A model generated the notes under the pieces. That model worked only from the letters and a program-made list of their open reading frames with translations. It was not told the DNA's origin and made no database searches. A stretch of DNA of 64,000 nt from Liolophura sinensis (lineage: Eukaryota > Mollusca > Polyplacophora > Chitonida > Chitonidae), in the NCBI RefSeq assembly GCF_032854445.1, contig NC_088295.1:41715385-41779384 (forward strand). The letters are read 5' to 3'. Both the position numbers and the translations under genes were made by a program. Shown piece by piece: positions 10,831 to 23,017 of the stretch (position 1 is its first letter; each line of letters starts with the position of its first letter).

Positions 10831-10989
10831 CAGTCGTGTTTCCTATTTCAAGTCAATCGTGCATGCGTCTCTATCTCCATTTGTTAAGGAGGAATACCCG
10901 TTTGCACAAAATCGAACATGGCACCACTTCAGGCCCTTGTCTAAACCGTACTGCAGTGTCATAAATGTCTTATCAGCCCTTCAGAACAA

Positions 10990-11660
10990 TATTCGAGCTT
11001 GAATGGCTTCAACCCTTCAATAGTAAATAAAGCTGGTAACGTGTAAGAGAAAGTTGTCAGTTTTCAATGACGTTTATGAAAACAGTATACATTTTTGGCA
11101 TGACTTTCCTCGTGGCATTCTTAGACCGTGTGTGTTATGTGACGATTTCAATAAACATCAAAGTCATTACTGCAAAACAGTATTACTGATACTGTATGTC
11201 AAAGTTATTTCATAAAACGCCTTCATTCGCCTTTACACCGAGTATATCTCTCTTGTAAGCGTCCGGGACGCTATAACAAACATGATGATACAAAACAAAA
11301 AGAATGCTTAGAGTCCCCTGATCCACGGTTAAACTACGAGAAGTGTGACGCAGAAGACAATCCTTATCAGCCCCGAATTGTGGGAAAGTAATGCGACCAG
11401 CCAGTAGGCAATCCAAAGGTGAGGGGGGCAGGGGATAGGGGGTAATGATGGTGCTTGTGCTTACGCTTGGTTGTTGGAATGTCCACAAACTCAAGAGCCA
11501 GCTAAATGACACATTATTTTTTAATTACGTTGCAAATAATTATGTTAGAAATTAATATGATCCCAGTACTAAACGCTTAAATACCAATTTACACGCCCTC
11601 TATAGCACCATGGCATTTAAAAAAATATGGCAAGCAGTATACGGTAAAAAAAATACACTA
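10990..11660. other. No gene recognised
   Basis: Only short unsupported frames are visible. The minus frame 11210-11512 has no recognisable motif. Confidence 0.3.
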
Positions 11661-11669
11661 CGGTTACCT

Positions 11670-11775
11670 ACCTGCGAGTTAAAATCCACTTCATGATGGC
11701 TCCCTTCCCGGCCGTATGTGGGAAGGTCTGCAGCAACCTGCGGATGGTCGTGGGTTTCCCGTGGGCTCTGATGGA
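11670..11775 (+). mobile_element. SINE, family 1, internal fragment
   Basis: It contains GCGAGTTAAAATCCACTTCA (a decayed B-box region), GGCCGTATGTGGGAAGGTCT and CAACCTGCGGATGGTCGTGG in family order. The tail is missing. Confidence 0.8.
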
Positions 11776-11789
11776 GGGAGGGCGACACC

Positions 11790-12655
11790 AGTTACATAAA
11801 TTGCTATCGACTTAACTGTAAAGCGTGTTACTGACACTGCTATATTTGAAATTGTATACACGTTTTAGTATAATATCAGATTAAATCAATAAATTTTATT
11901 TTATCTCTGGTAGTATATGATCTCAAAGTGATAAAGACTTAGTGATAGATGTTAGGAAATTAACGCCATGTAGTCTGTTCGCAGAGACAGTAGTGTAGGC
12001 TGTGTTACTGTGTGGAGTTAGTTCTAACCGCTTATTTGTACAGCCATTGTAAAACTAATTACTCTTCACGCTCATTATCCTCCATGCAACTTAAATAATT
12101 ATGACGTCACCCGAGGCACTGAGTTCATTGACGTTCAGCATGTCAATGTGTAGAGTTGGGCTGTTCGGTGTCACTGGCAATAGTCAATTTTGGAAGCGAA
12201 TATGATTGATTTTACAGACAACCGAATATAGGCAACTCGCTAAAAAAAAGTAGGCTATAGTATCTAAATCGGGTATAGTTCAGATTATACAAATTCCTAT
12301 ACGTTGTGCTGCGTCATAGGTAGCAGAATTGCCAGAACGCTATTTATACTTAATAAATACAACAAGATACATAACTTCAGTGCCTGAGATTTAAGCCGAA
12401 ACTTTGCATAGCTGCACATAAAACATGGAAAAGCAGTCCAATCTAAACCAAATGACGTTCGCTTGAAAGCTGTCACATCGGACTTTGTCGGTGTAAAGGC
12501 GACTTTCTGTTTCGTATAAAACCAAATTCAACATTCAAAGGGGGATAGCTTGCTCAACACTTCATGGAATGGAACTAAATCTACATACTGCTCCTTTCTC
12601 ACCTGCAACGTTTCATCAAACCTGTTGAAATTTGCAGGAGGAGTTGCACTGAAAG
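11790..12655. other. No gene recognised
   Basis: AT-rich sequence with no open frame of note and no repeat that I can match elsewhere in the window. Confidence 0.3.
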
Positions 12656-12659
12656 GATT

Positions 12660-12875
12660 GATTTATTTATTTATTTGATTGGTGTTTTACGGCGTACTCA
12701 AGAATATTTCCCTTATACGACGGCGACCATCATTATGGTGGGAGGAAGCTGCTCAGAGCCCAAGGGGATCCCACGACCATCCGCAGATTGCTGACCGAGC
12801 TTCCCACGTTCGGCCGGAGAGGAAGCCATAGCGACCGCCTTGATGAGAGGTTCCTGGGTTATTGCGCCACGCTAG
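12660..12875 (-). mobile_element. SINE, family 1
   Basis: On the plus strand it begins TTATTTGATTGGTGTTTTAC, then TACTCAAGAATATTTC, CATTATGGTGGGAGGA, CCATCCGCAGATTGCTGAC and ends with TTATTGCGCCACGCTAGCG, the reverse of the tRNA-like head. The 5' border of the head is ragged. Confidence 0.88.
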
Positions 12876-13257
12876 CGTGCCCACCCAACCCCAACCCCGC
12901 TTGTGGAGTAAACCATCTGCTGTGTGCCTTAGAGATGACCTTTAGAGGATGTTGTCAACCGATACATGTGCATTGAATTACCTCTTTCCTTTCTGACAGC
13001 TTAATGGTCTTTTACGGGGTATAAGAGAACAAACACCTTCGATACAGTACATTATGGAAGATGGATAGAGTCATCATCGTGCCCTCAAAGACTTTATAAA
13101 TTGCGCATGTCACAATGATGCCAAACAGACGTACGTGTTTAGCTTTTCGTCAGCATCTTGCGCCACATTGCACATGGCAAGTTTAGACCATGTCTGTAAA
13201 GAAGTTACTAATGTCGCGTTCTAGAACGCCAGCACCGCTGTCCGGCTTCCAGGTTAC

Positions 13258-13605
13258 TCGGATCTCTGTTATTGGTTATTTCGAACTTACAGTAACAACA
13301 TAGACGTAAAAAGGAGGCGAGTCCATAACACAGTCCGGATAGTGTATTTATTGATTCCAAAGAGTTGATTTAATCTCATTCATAGCATAGCTGGTTTTCT
13401 CTGTGCTTTGTCGAAGTGTCGTCTCAAAATGAGCGTTGTTTTTAAGGTCACGTGTTATAAAGTTTCTGTGGGTAAAGCCTTCCCGATAAACCAGTTACTC
13501 TTCCGTCGATATATTTACTTTTCTTAAATCTAAGCACTTCAGTCTTTGCCGCATATTTAACAATTTGAGTGATACTAGTATGCAGGAGTGATCAACTGGC
13601 ACACT
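13258..13605 (-). pseudogene. Broken duplicate of the DUF229 gene C-terminus
   Basis: The sequence parallels 17222-17560 for about 340 bases without a large gap. On the minus strand it gives FKKSKYIDGRV, matching FKKSKDVDGRV of the main gene. It also carries the same frame step before the LPTET segment. It then differs: the codon after GAAACTTTA is a TAA stop, and roughly ten bases are missing just after it, breaking the conserved tail. No upstream sulfatase-fold core is present nearby, so only the last part of the gene was duplicated or retained. It lies about 4 kb from the main gene in the same orientation. Confidence 0.8.
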
Positions 13606-13679
13606 TACATGTCTTTGAAACGTTATATATTAATACTGATTTCACTCAATCGCCACGAACATACCTTGCGCTTTTCCAG

Positions 13680-13890
13680 TATCATTGAAGACTTCTTCTC
13701 TTTGCGTGATTCCGTCCTAATTGGTTAGTGTTAGACGTCATTTTGTGAATTGCCCTTGCAATTATTGACCTGGAACGGCCATATTGGTTGACGGCTAGTA
13801 TACGAATGTCTGTCTCGACAACGCATAAATATAGTGTTTTCACTGAAGACTTATCTCCGAGGGGACTGACATTGAGAGGGGACTGGTAAT
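13680..13890 (+). repeat. PLE 3'-tail repeat, solo copy
   Basis: GTTAGTGTTAGACGTCATTT, TTGCAATTATTGACCTGGAA and CGAATGTCTGTCTCGACAAC match the PLE 3' region at 27.95-28.05 kb in the same relative orientation. It is a diverged, 5'-truncated copy. Confidence 0.6.
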
Positions 13891-14169
13891 CGTTGTGGCC
13901 AAATAACAACACTCCGAGAAGTCCCCAGGGTATGCACTGTAAATCTGTTACCGTGTTTACAATGCAGTGAATACTGCAGTTTTTTCACCTACCAACGTAA
14001 GACTTAATACTGAGATATTTTGTTATAATGGCACGAGGAACAACAGAAACCCTTCGCAATTTACCATCGGAATTTTTTTTTTTGAAAAATAAAGTTAAAT
14101 GACAGGAAAAGAACCTTTCTTGAAAAGCTTTATTTGGTAAACCTATAATTTATCAAGTACCAAGAACGC

Positions 14170-14840
14170 ACACAATTAAGCCGTTAGCACTTTTCCGTCC
14201 ACAATATATACAATTTTACCGTATTGAACGAAGGAATGTTTACAAGAATTCAACCGGCTGTGGTATAGAGAGAGTATAAATGCTATCATATGCACTGACC
14301 CACGTTTCCAACACCATTTTAGAGTGATTTCAGTAAAAAATATAAAAGCAAAACAAACAAGAAACCACAGAAATCTTTTTTAAAAAAGTAGAAACGTTTT
14401 TTACACAACCCTCGAATTCGCTGTCTGACTAAATATATCTCACAGAGACTACACAGCAAAGTATAATATCCCAAATTGGTTTGATTAATCTTGTCATTAA
14501 AATGTACTAGCAATTTCTTCCGCTACTCTAGAAGAGACCATTGTACTTAAAGTAACATATACAGAAAGCTCATAATTAAGCCGTTAGCACTTTTCCACCC
14601 ACAGAGTATTCACAGTATATACAGTTTTACCGTATTGAGCGAAGGAATGTTTACGAGAATTTCACCGGCTGCAGTATAGAGAGAGACTCGTTGGCTATGG
14701 CACTTAAAGTTTAATACAAAAAGACATGATGATGCCGTTAGCACTTTTCTATTTCCAAATTATTGGCAGTGTACACAATTCGACCGAAGTAAAGCAATGT
14801 TTTCAACAATTCAGCAGGCAGCGGTACAGAGATCTCAAAA
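14170..14840 (+). repeat. Three-copy local repeat with GCCGTTAGCACTTTTC core
   Basis: Units of about 110 bases start near 14172, 14572 and 14728. The core GCCGTTAGCACTTTTC sits at 14180, 14580 and 14734. The first two units are exactly 400 bases apart and share TTTTACCGTATTGA, GAAGGAATGTTTAC and a TATAGAGAGAG end. The third is more diverged (GCAATGTTTTCAACAATTC). No open frame is conserved across the units. Confidence 0.8.
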
Positions 14841-14849
14841 GGGTACAAA

Positions 14850-17215
14850 ACAGATTTAACATGTAAGACATTTGCACTATGACACCAGTCCTGATTAATA
14901 ATACAATACTCACAACATACACTGATACGGTTATGACACGTGCACTGTTACTCAGTGGCAATAAAATACATCCAAGGTATCCTTTCATACTACTCAAACT
15001 TGTTACAGAGAAAACGCTTGGCGAGATCAGGTTAAACCAAAGCAGCCACGACAGTCAAATATAACTTATCAATTATGGCTCTTCACATCTCTAATTCATT
15101 CAATATTCTTTCCTAGGTGTTCATGACAATGGCTGAAGTATAGAATTTAAAGTAAAAATATAAATACCACTTACAATAAATTTTTTATACGGCAACTAGA
15201 AAAATTACACCTGAAACAATACAAGAGATATCCAATTATTTGTGTCTTTCGTTGCCTTTTTTGTTATTCAATTTTTTATGGAATTAAACTTCTATTACAC
15301 TTGTATTCTTCCTTAACATGAGCGCAATTAATGTGGCATATAGCTGCTGGGAACATGCGAATATAAATAAAATACTAATAAAGTTTCAGAAAGGTAAACA
15401 GTGACTTGCATCGATTGAAAGATACTTAAGTACTTCTAAAAAAATAAAACAAAGGTTATTCATATCAAATTAACCAATTAAAATGTCGAACACATTAAAC
15501 ATGTAGCTAGTACATCTGAAGTAGAACCAGCGTTAAATCACATGGCAAAGTAACAAATATTTGCGAAAGCTAGTGTCCAACATTGCGACTCCCATGGAAG
15601 TATTAGCCATTCTTGAGAAGGGAGATTACTCTGCGAGTGCAATTGTCCTGTGTATTTCGAAGCTGAAACTTTTTCTACGCTAAAGGCCCGAGGTAACGTA
15701 TATATGTGAAATCGATATTGACCACATTCTGCTCATTCGCCACATATACATCGCATGGCCAGTACCTGCGCTACAGTTAAATGCCCGAGTTGACAATCCT
15801 GTGGAGTCAAGTATTAACCTGACTACACATTTTGTAAGCTTATGCATGTGACCGCGCGAAATTGTTATCGGGCAGATTGATTAGAATTTTAGGAGTTCAA
15901 GAAAAACGCCAGAACGGTTCATAACTAAAAGTAGTTACTAATCGTTTGCACTCTCTCCTTTAAATATACTTCATCATCATCATCATATGTAAAACAAATC
16001 CCCGTATGTGTTTCATTCAGTACTGCTCAAAGCCAAGAAACCTCACTCACATTTTGTCCACAAAACACATGCCAAGTTTCCTAAAAATCTGTTGAAAACT
16101 GTAGGAGGACAATAATGCATGGAATGGAACCAAGAAAAACTGCTGCACATTTACCATTATGCATGCCGTGAAAGCACAAAGTTTCGCGTTCACGTTTCGC
16201 GTTGACGTGATAAAATGGAGAGACACCGTATTCCAAATTTTTTTGTTTTCTTCTAGGAAAGATTAACTTGGTCATTTATGCGCCACTATAGCAGTAATAC
16301 TAACAAGATATTGACGTATCAATTAGAAAAGACCTAAACTGACCCCCAGCGAAACCCTTCACGTTAACGCTTAAGAGATGAACTTTGAAAAAGGTTAACA
16401 ACGAATATGATACGTTCAAAAAATGAAGAGATAAACAAAATATATCATTTGTGCTCCATGTATAAAATTTATGAAACTCGTGATGTAAATTTCATGTCAT
16501 CCCTCGCCAGAGGATCAGAATTAAAACCACACCGGTAATTTCTAAAATTCTATATGACAGAGGAATAATTACGTATCCTTTAAATAAAGAACATTAACGA
16601 CATTTATAGCCAATCACGCCGCCTCATGCATTTCCTGTTTTTACATTCACCTACGAAAGAAATGTATTAATGATTACTTTGTATCATTGGTCATTTTCTT
16701 AACTCGTACAAAAGAAATGTCTTGACCATAACTAACCGTTGTCCTTGTCACATTTCAACTACAATGGCTACCGCGGACTTGGAACTCAAACTAAGTTGAT
16801 GTTTTCAGACACATTTTTCAGTGGCCATTCTAGCATTGCTGAATTTACTCTTTTTTCGTCTTTGTCTTTAACAATAAATAACAATGGGGACATATATCAG
16901 ATTAACAATCAATATTACTCACTTTAAAAAGTCATCAGTGTGTTTCTTTGAATTCCACACTTTCTTTCGGGTGCCTTCATCATCCGTCATGGGATAAAAG
17001 AACAATTGGACACAGCGCGATAGATTGATTCCAACCTTATCGTGCCCATTTTGGATTGTTATAATGCGCCTGTCACGATCACAGCAGAGAAGGATTACAG
17101 CCGTCTCTCAAAACTTTGACTTCACCACATGATGTCAACCTTTATATGGTATTCTCTTACGATGTGTTATTGAACAAGCGCGGAACAAGAAAGTAAATTG
17201 CTGTATTATGCATTA
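14850..17215. other. No gene recognised downstream of the DUF229 gene
   Basis: AT-rich sequence without a supported coding region or matched repeat. A short CATCATCATCAT run lies near 15970. The 3' untranslated region of the DUF229 gene should begin at 17221 and run toward lower coordinates; I see no clear polyadenylation signal. Confidence 0.3.
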
Positions 17216-17221
17216 CCCAGA

Positions 17222-19215
17222 TCATTCACCGTTATTGGTTAATTTGGACTTACAATAACAGTATGGACGTATAAGTGGACGAGTTTCCATAATACAAGCA
17301 GGATCAGTGCCGTACTTATTGATCCGACTGATTTCATGCTCACTGATAGTGTAGTTGGTTTTCTCTGCGTTTTGTCGCACTGTAGCTTCAAAGTGACCGT
17401 TGCCAGGTGTAGTTTTGAAGGTCACTTGGTAGAAAGTTTCTGTAGGCAAAACTTTCCCTGATAATCGGCTACTCTTCCGTCGACATCTTTACTTTTCTTA
17501 AACTTAAGCATATCATTGCTTGTCACATATTTAATTATTCGGGTGATGTTCAGAAGTGTTAAATGGGCACACTTGTCTTTAAAAGGCTCTATAATAGAGT
17601 TAATAAATTTAACTGTCGCAGTAACCGCACCTTTTCCATCTGTATCGTTATATTTGACAGTCTCCCAGCTTAAACATGCACACCAATGTGGCTCTATACC
17701 TGCCATTCCACAACTTCTTTCTTTGGGAATTTCACTAAAAAGACTTATTCCTCTGTGAGAAATGTTGCCCTTTTCTATATTTCTGAAATCCAAAATGTCT
17801 TTAAATGTCTCATGAATATCGAACGGAGTCGAAAGCCTGAGAGAATTAGTGCGAAAGTTTTTCAAAGCTGTTGAATACCTTTTTTCGAATTCTGGAGGAA
17901 ATCGGAAAACAAAATAAGGCATTCTCTCCTCAAGTTTCCCCTGAACGGTTTCTCTAATCTTATCAAATCTGGCTCCATGATCACCAAACATGATCAGAAT
18001 CGTGTGATCCAGATGACCGCCATCTTGGAGGAAGTGCAAAAAGTCATTTACATCCGAATCCATAAGCCCTAGATTATTGTTATCAGAATGGCTATACTCG
18101 CTAATAAACCCAAACATGAATTTTCTCTTCTTCGTATACATACGGAAAGTGTCTTTTACCCAATTTAAGTAGACCACGTGTCTAGGAACAGATCCTAAAC
18201 AGAACCGCTTAAACTTCCGGTACATACCCTCGGCAACAATGTAAAATGGCCTCATATAATGATCCACTGGTTGATCCTTAAACCCCAACATTCTGTACGT
18301 AAATGTAGCTATGTCCGATTCATCTTCTGCCCACTGTGTAACATATCCAAGTTTTTGAAATTCTTTCCAAATCCAAGGGTGATTGTCGACAGGTTTGGCC
18401 CCAGCTTTAGATCTTCTGGCCTCGGGAAGTTCTTCCTCCGTTTGTCCCGTCAGTATTGGTAAAAGAGCCTGAGGTGTTCCGTCGCCAACGATATTGTACC
18501 CCTCCAACAGAATTCCATTTAGCTCTTTGGTTATGTACGCATGCGTTTTGGGAAGTTTTCTCAACCAAGTCATTCTAGACACAGAGTCAAAACCAATCAT
18601 CAGCACATTATATCCCATAGCACTGTCCGGAAACGGAATCTCAGGAGAACGCGCATGCACAGTAGCATTATAAGCAATTCCTGCATGAATGTTGACATAT
18701 GTGCTGTTGTCCTTAGCAACACAACTGACTTTGAAAAAGTCTGTTTCCAGTGGTGCTCCATCTGGCATTGGCATGATGTGCTTACCTTCGGTTGTGCGGT
18801 AATCGGTTTCCCTGAACAAAGGCACATATTCACACTCCACCTTACCATGTAGTTTTTCTGCATCCCTGTCTATGCGAAATGTTCCATTCTCAGTGTAAAC
18901 CCAGTCTTTGTCCTTGGAACATTCCACCGGTTTTCTATCCTCAAAAAAGTGTCGAATAGAAAGGTGATTAATTTCTAGCTCAGGATGAACGCACACTTGA
19001 TCGGCTTGTAGGAGCCGATGGTTGTTATATAAGCTGTTAATTACAATTCTGTCACTCTGTTGACGAAGTTTGAATATTCTGCGTCTTAAAATATTCGTAA
19101 ATGCTGTTGACTGGCCCGAAGACAACAAATTATAGAGTACAACGCCACAGACGGCCAGTATAAAATATGTGCAGAGGAGTTTTTTTCTCCGACACAGCAA
19201 TGCTTGTAAAAACAT
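17222..19215 (-). CDS. DUF229 (alkaline phosphatase/sulfatase-fold) type II membrane protein, C-terminus in the -1 frame
   Basis: The zero frame encodes 597 residues from the ATG at 19215 (A at -3, a good start context). A basic cytoplasmic N-terminus and hydrophobic anchor at about residues 13-32 predict a type II membrane or Golgi/secretory protein. Residues 202-214 (YNVLMIGFDSVSR) and 408-416 (IMFGDHGAR) are the metal-binding motifs of the fold. WKEF, CGMAGIEPHWCACLSW (about 502-517) and several N-x-S/T sites also fit DUF229. The family's substrate is unknown to me. After residue 588 the zero frame runs nine codons to a stop. The conserved family tail (FYQVTF, ISRINKYG, YCYC) continues in the -1 frame to a stop at 17222, about 76 more codons. 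The step coincides with GGGAAAG on the minus strand (plus 17452-17458). I see no splice sites that would explain it. Confidence 0.88.
17452..17458 (-). promoter_or_regulatory. Candidate -1 ribosomal slippery heptamer
   Basis: In the zero frame of the DUF229 gene the codons read G-GGA-AAG, an X-XXY-YYZ heptamer. A one-base backward slip here enters exactly the frame that carries the conserved C-terminal tail. No downstream pseudoknot was worked out. An ancestral one-base lesion is the plain alternative, so the regulatory reading is only a proposal. Confidence 0.3.
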
Positions 19216-19229
19216 CTTCGTGTGCGTGG

Positions 19230-20970
19230 GATAAACCGGATGTCTGTATCTCCGATTATTTCTTGATACAGTCCGTGGCTATGACTTTCAGGATAGCATG
19301 CAAAGACAGGATATTGGCTACCACACTGTCTTTCGTTCCTAAACACGTGTCATATTCATTACGAATACTGAAAATGTATAAATCTGGTGGGGGAAGGACG
19401 TCATGACGTTGTATTCCGGTAGCAGTAGATTATGACACGAGATACGGCCCCAACCATGGATGCGCTGGATGTACCGCCAACCTTCTATTGCCTTGGTACA
19501 GAGCTAATTATGGAATCGCTGCATTTAATGTAAGAGATTCATCACCGGAAGCAATATTGTGTGGTTACTGCTTACGAAAGGAAAGCGGACTGAAAGTCCA
19601 GCTTACTGTAACTCAAATATCCCTTGCACTTGTTGACACACGAAGATGAGTACTCAGTTACGAATTCGAGCAGTCGTATTGTGGTGTTGAACCTCGATCA
19701 GTTTCTCTTAGGTGTTTCCCCTCGCATAGTTAGCCTGTGAACAAAGATCATATGTCCTCAAATATATTCAAATAAATACATGTACAACTTCTGAGCAACG
19801 AATATAAAATAAAAGGCGCTATCACTAATTTGGGGGTCTTTTGTGACAATGAGCGGTTGACGATGATCGTGAGGCCGTTCCACACTCTGCGTGCGTTGAA
19901 AAACACTTGCCTTAAACCAATATGGCATGCACATCTGTATGCCAGATGTGGGAAAGTTCCTCCCTGGCTTTCCGAAGTCCTTGGTTTACGACGGGATCTT
20001 TGGTCTTAAGTGTTGAGTTTAGTCCCAGTGAAATGAATGTATTACGGTCAACGTGTACAGTTCCAAATATAAAGAAAAAGTCCTATTCGATTTACAGCTT
20101 CATGACAGTGAAAGTAGTTAGTGAGATATCCAAGTATGCTATAATATATACACAAGCTGCCCCTAATGTATTGCAATCTGTGTGGAATCAAGTAAAAAAA
20201 TACCTTTATCTCATTTGCCTCTGTCACTGATATAACAACAGTGATGTAAATCTTCAATATTCCACTCATCATATAAGTAAGGATTTATAAATTAGATTTA
20301 ATTTATCTAAACATAGATTGTCAGTTGTCAAAGAGATATGACTCAGATTTCCGTCTAAATTTTGGAGCCAAATGTTTCGATAAATGAGATTTATAAAATA
20401 GGATATACAGTTCATGAACCATTTTATCAAATTTAACAAATGGAAATTACGCCACTCGTTTAATAAAAATGATATAATGAGTCACTCAAGCTGTAGGACT
20501 CACGACACTTCACCAAACAGAAGTAATCGATAAAAATGCTGCCGTTAGTGAGATATGGTATGATATAATTAAAATGCACAGGGGCAAGTTGACGTTATAT
20601 ATGCCTATCCAATAATAGTACATGATGATGCAACACATTTGGGTATCGCCTTCAATAAATTCCTTATCGCAGTTCTTCTTGTTATCCACTGGTGACAGAA
20701 ATTTTCTGCACCTTTATGGAGGCAGTTAAAGTTTTGAGAAACTAGTTATTTATTCTTCAACATAAATGTAGCTTTAAGTGTTGAAGAGAAACATCGACCA
20801 CTTTTCCCCTGGCCAAGCAGAATTTAACAAAACCTTCTCGCGGTAATAACTGTTAGACAGAGGATATATGTATCACCATTTGTTCTGCTTGTTTATAAGC
20901 TATTAACGCGTCAAGTAAACAGATTCTATATGTTCGACAAAAAGAAAAAAATTTTGAGCCAGGTTAATTT
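19230..20970. other. No gene recognised upstream of the DUF229 gene
   Basis: This interval should hold the promoter and any 5' untranslated exon of the DUF229 gene. I see no convincing TATA box and no recognised coding region. The plus frame 19922-20230 has no motif. Confidence 0.3.
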
Positions 20971-20977
20971 TTTTGTA

Positions 20978-21185
20978 TATATATTTATTTGATTGTTGTT
21001 TCAAGCCGCATTCAAAAATCTTCCACTTATGCGATGGCGGCTAGCATTATGGTGGGAGGACAAACCAATTCAGTTTTTTTTATATTTATTTATTTATTTA
21101 TTTGAGTGGTGTTTTCAGCCGTACTCAAGAATATTTCACTTATACGACGGCGGCCAGCATTACCATTGGAAGACCAATTCAAGCG
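20978..21185 (-). mobile_element. Two tandem SINE family-1 tail fragments
   Basis: Fragment one (20978-21065) and fragment two (21078-21185) each begin with a TTTATTTGA run, followed by TCAAAAATCTTCCACTTATG or TCAAGAATATTTCACTTATA and GGCCAGCATTA-like text. Both lack the body and head. Two truncated tails this close may be independent insertions into the same AT-rich target. Confidence 0.8.
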
Positions 21186-21199
21186 GAGATAATCACTTT

Positions 21200-22980
21200 T
21201 TGCGATCAAAATGTATACGGGCCTGCTGCTTACGTTAGCCCTATAGGCCTACAGAAATTTTGCAACCCAAAGATAACCAAAACGTGGAATGGGTTATGTT
21301 TCCTGGTTTTAAAGGGGATTTGCTATAAACCGACGTAAAACAAGATAACACGCTTTAGAGCATGAGCATCAGATTCTATGACTTTTCTCTGAAAGTGTTT
21401 TTTGTATAACAATTATCGAATGGGCCAGAAAAAACAACTCTTTTAAATTATCAATGTTCACTTGTAGTAGACATTTAACACAGATCAGTTTATTCACCAC
21501 CTCCTGAACGTGGAGAGAAATGTTTTCGTGAATTACGTATAACTGAAAAAGGTAATACTAGACCGAACTGAAAGCTGGAAGCCCATTTTTCAGCTCGGAC
21601 GATGTTTCCCTGTAAACACTGTTCAATATATGTTCAATATTTCCTGAAAAACTGTTCGTCATGCCTGAAACAAACTGATGCTGTGTGGTTAAAAGTAATA
21701 TGTTACCGTGAACAAATGATACCTCGGTGTGACCTACTTTTTCATACAGTGATGTCAAACCTCTTTCAGATCACATGCTACCCATCTCATGAACAATCGC
21801 TCGTCCCTTAATGTTCATATAATTAAATACTTGCTTCAGACACATAATTATACTGAATACCACGGGAAGAAAATACAATTGCCAAATACCAGGAAGAATA
21901 TAGAACTGCCAAGTACCAGGAAGGAAATAGGATAATTAACCAATTAAGGAAACAGAAAGGATTAAAATGTATAAATTTCTTTGTTTGCTTATTTGATTGT
22001 TACTCAACGCCATCCTCAGACAATGTTTCATTGATATACTATGGCAAAGACGCCTGTGATGCAGGAAACCGGGGTGAACCACTGATTTTTGGTTAGTTAC
22101 TAACAAGCTTCCCCGTATGTGACGCACAGATGTGCTCACCATATTGTTGGAATTCTTGTGGTCTTAAAGAAATGTTACGCGGCACAAACGGTGACAAGAA
22201 CGACGGCCTGCTACCAAGCAAGCAATGAGAGGGGGTCAAAATGTACGAATATCTGGGCATCTAATATAATGAAAGGCTTAATTGAATGCCTCACATACGC
22301 TATATAAGCTGAAATGAGGCTACACAATAATATCTGTGTGTAACTTTTCTGTGAACAAAAAATCACTATTTGTATTAAGCATTTTTGATATTTGTATAAT
22401 TTTAACATAGTTTACTTGGCAACTTATCGAAGAAATTTACATGCAATGTTAGCCAATAATACGTTTGCTTATAATTCTAATCGCAATTAACATGTCAGAT
22501 CAACTCGAGTTAACCTTGTATGATCAACATATAGCCTTATTTTCTTTTCCATGAGTCCGACAATTATAAACCCTCCTTTATCATAGTTATATGTTGCCCA
22601 ACTCTGTAACTGTACACATATCAGCACTGATCATGATATTTTATCATATACCTAATGCGTGTAAACTAATAAAAAATTTTCTACACTGTCTACATGCCAA
22701 CATTATGGGCAAAAGGGTTATATTCAAATATTTTCGTCATTTTTTTTTTGTCGTCTGCTTCGTGATTTTTGGCGTCAAATTACATTCCGCAACGCTGATA
22801 GCTGTCGATTCAGGCCAGATTTTTAGCTCGAGACGTTTGCAAGTCATCTGCACATTAAGTTTTCTCCCGTAAATATTTAAATTCGCCTTTTCCTGTTCGT
22901 TCTCATTTCCGATGTTTGTTGTTGCTACTCAATTATTTCTGGATTTCCGAACTGGTAAACTGTTTATTTTTGGAACTGTG
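21200..22980. other. No gene recognised
   Basis: Only short frames without motifs are visible. A near-repeat of about 28 bases, GAAGAAAATACAATTGCCAA then GAATATAGAACTGCCAA, occurs at 21865-21925. Confidence 0.3.
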
Positions 22981-23017
22981 CTATACTGTTAGCGTTACCA
23001 GTGCAAACCACGCCTTA

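Noticed and set aside
17422-17452. The DUF229 frame step as a simple sequencing error
   Set aside because: Not fully excluded, but the duplicate at 13.4 kb has the same gapless length over the step, which makes an error at one locus less likely.
19370-19390. TATA box for the DUF229 gene
   Set aside because: The minus-strand TTTATACA is a weak match about 160 bases upstream of the ATG, and no transcription start evidence is visible.
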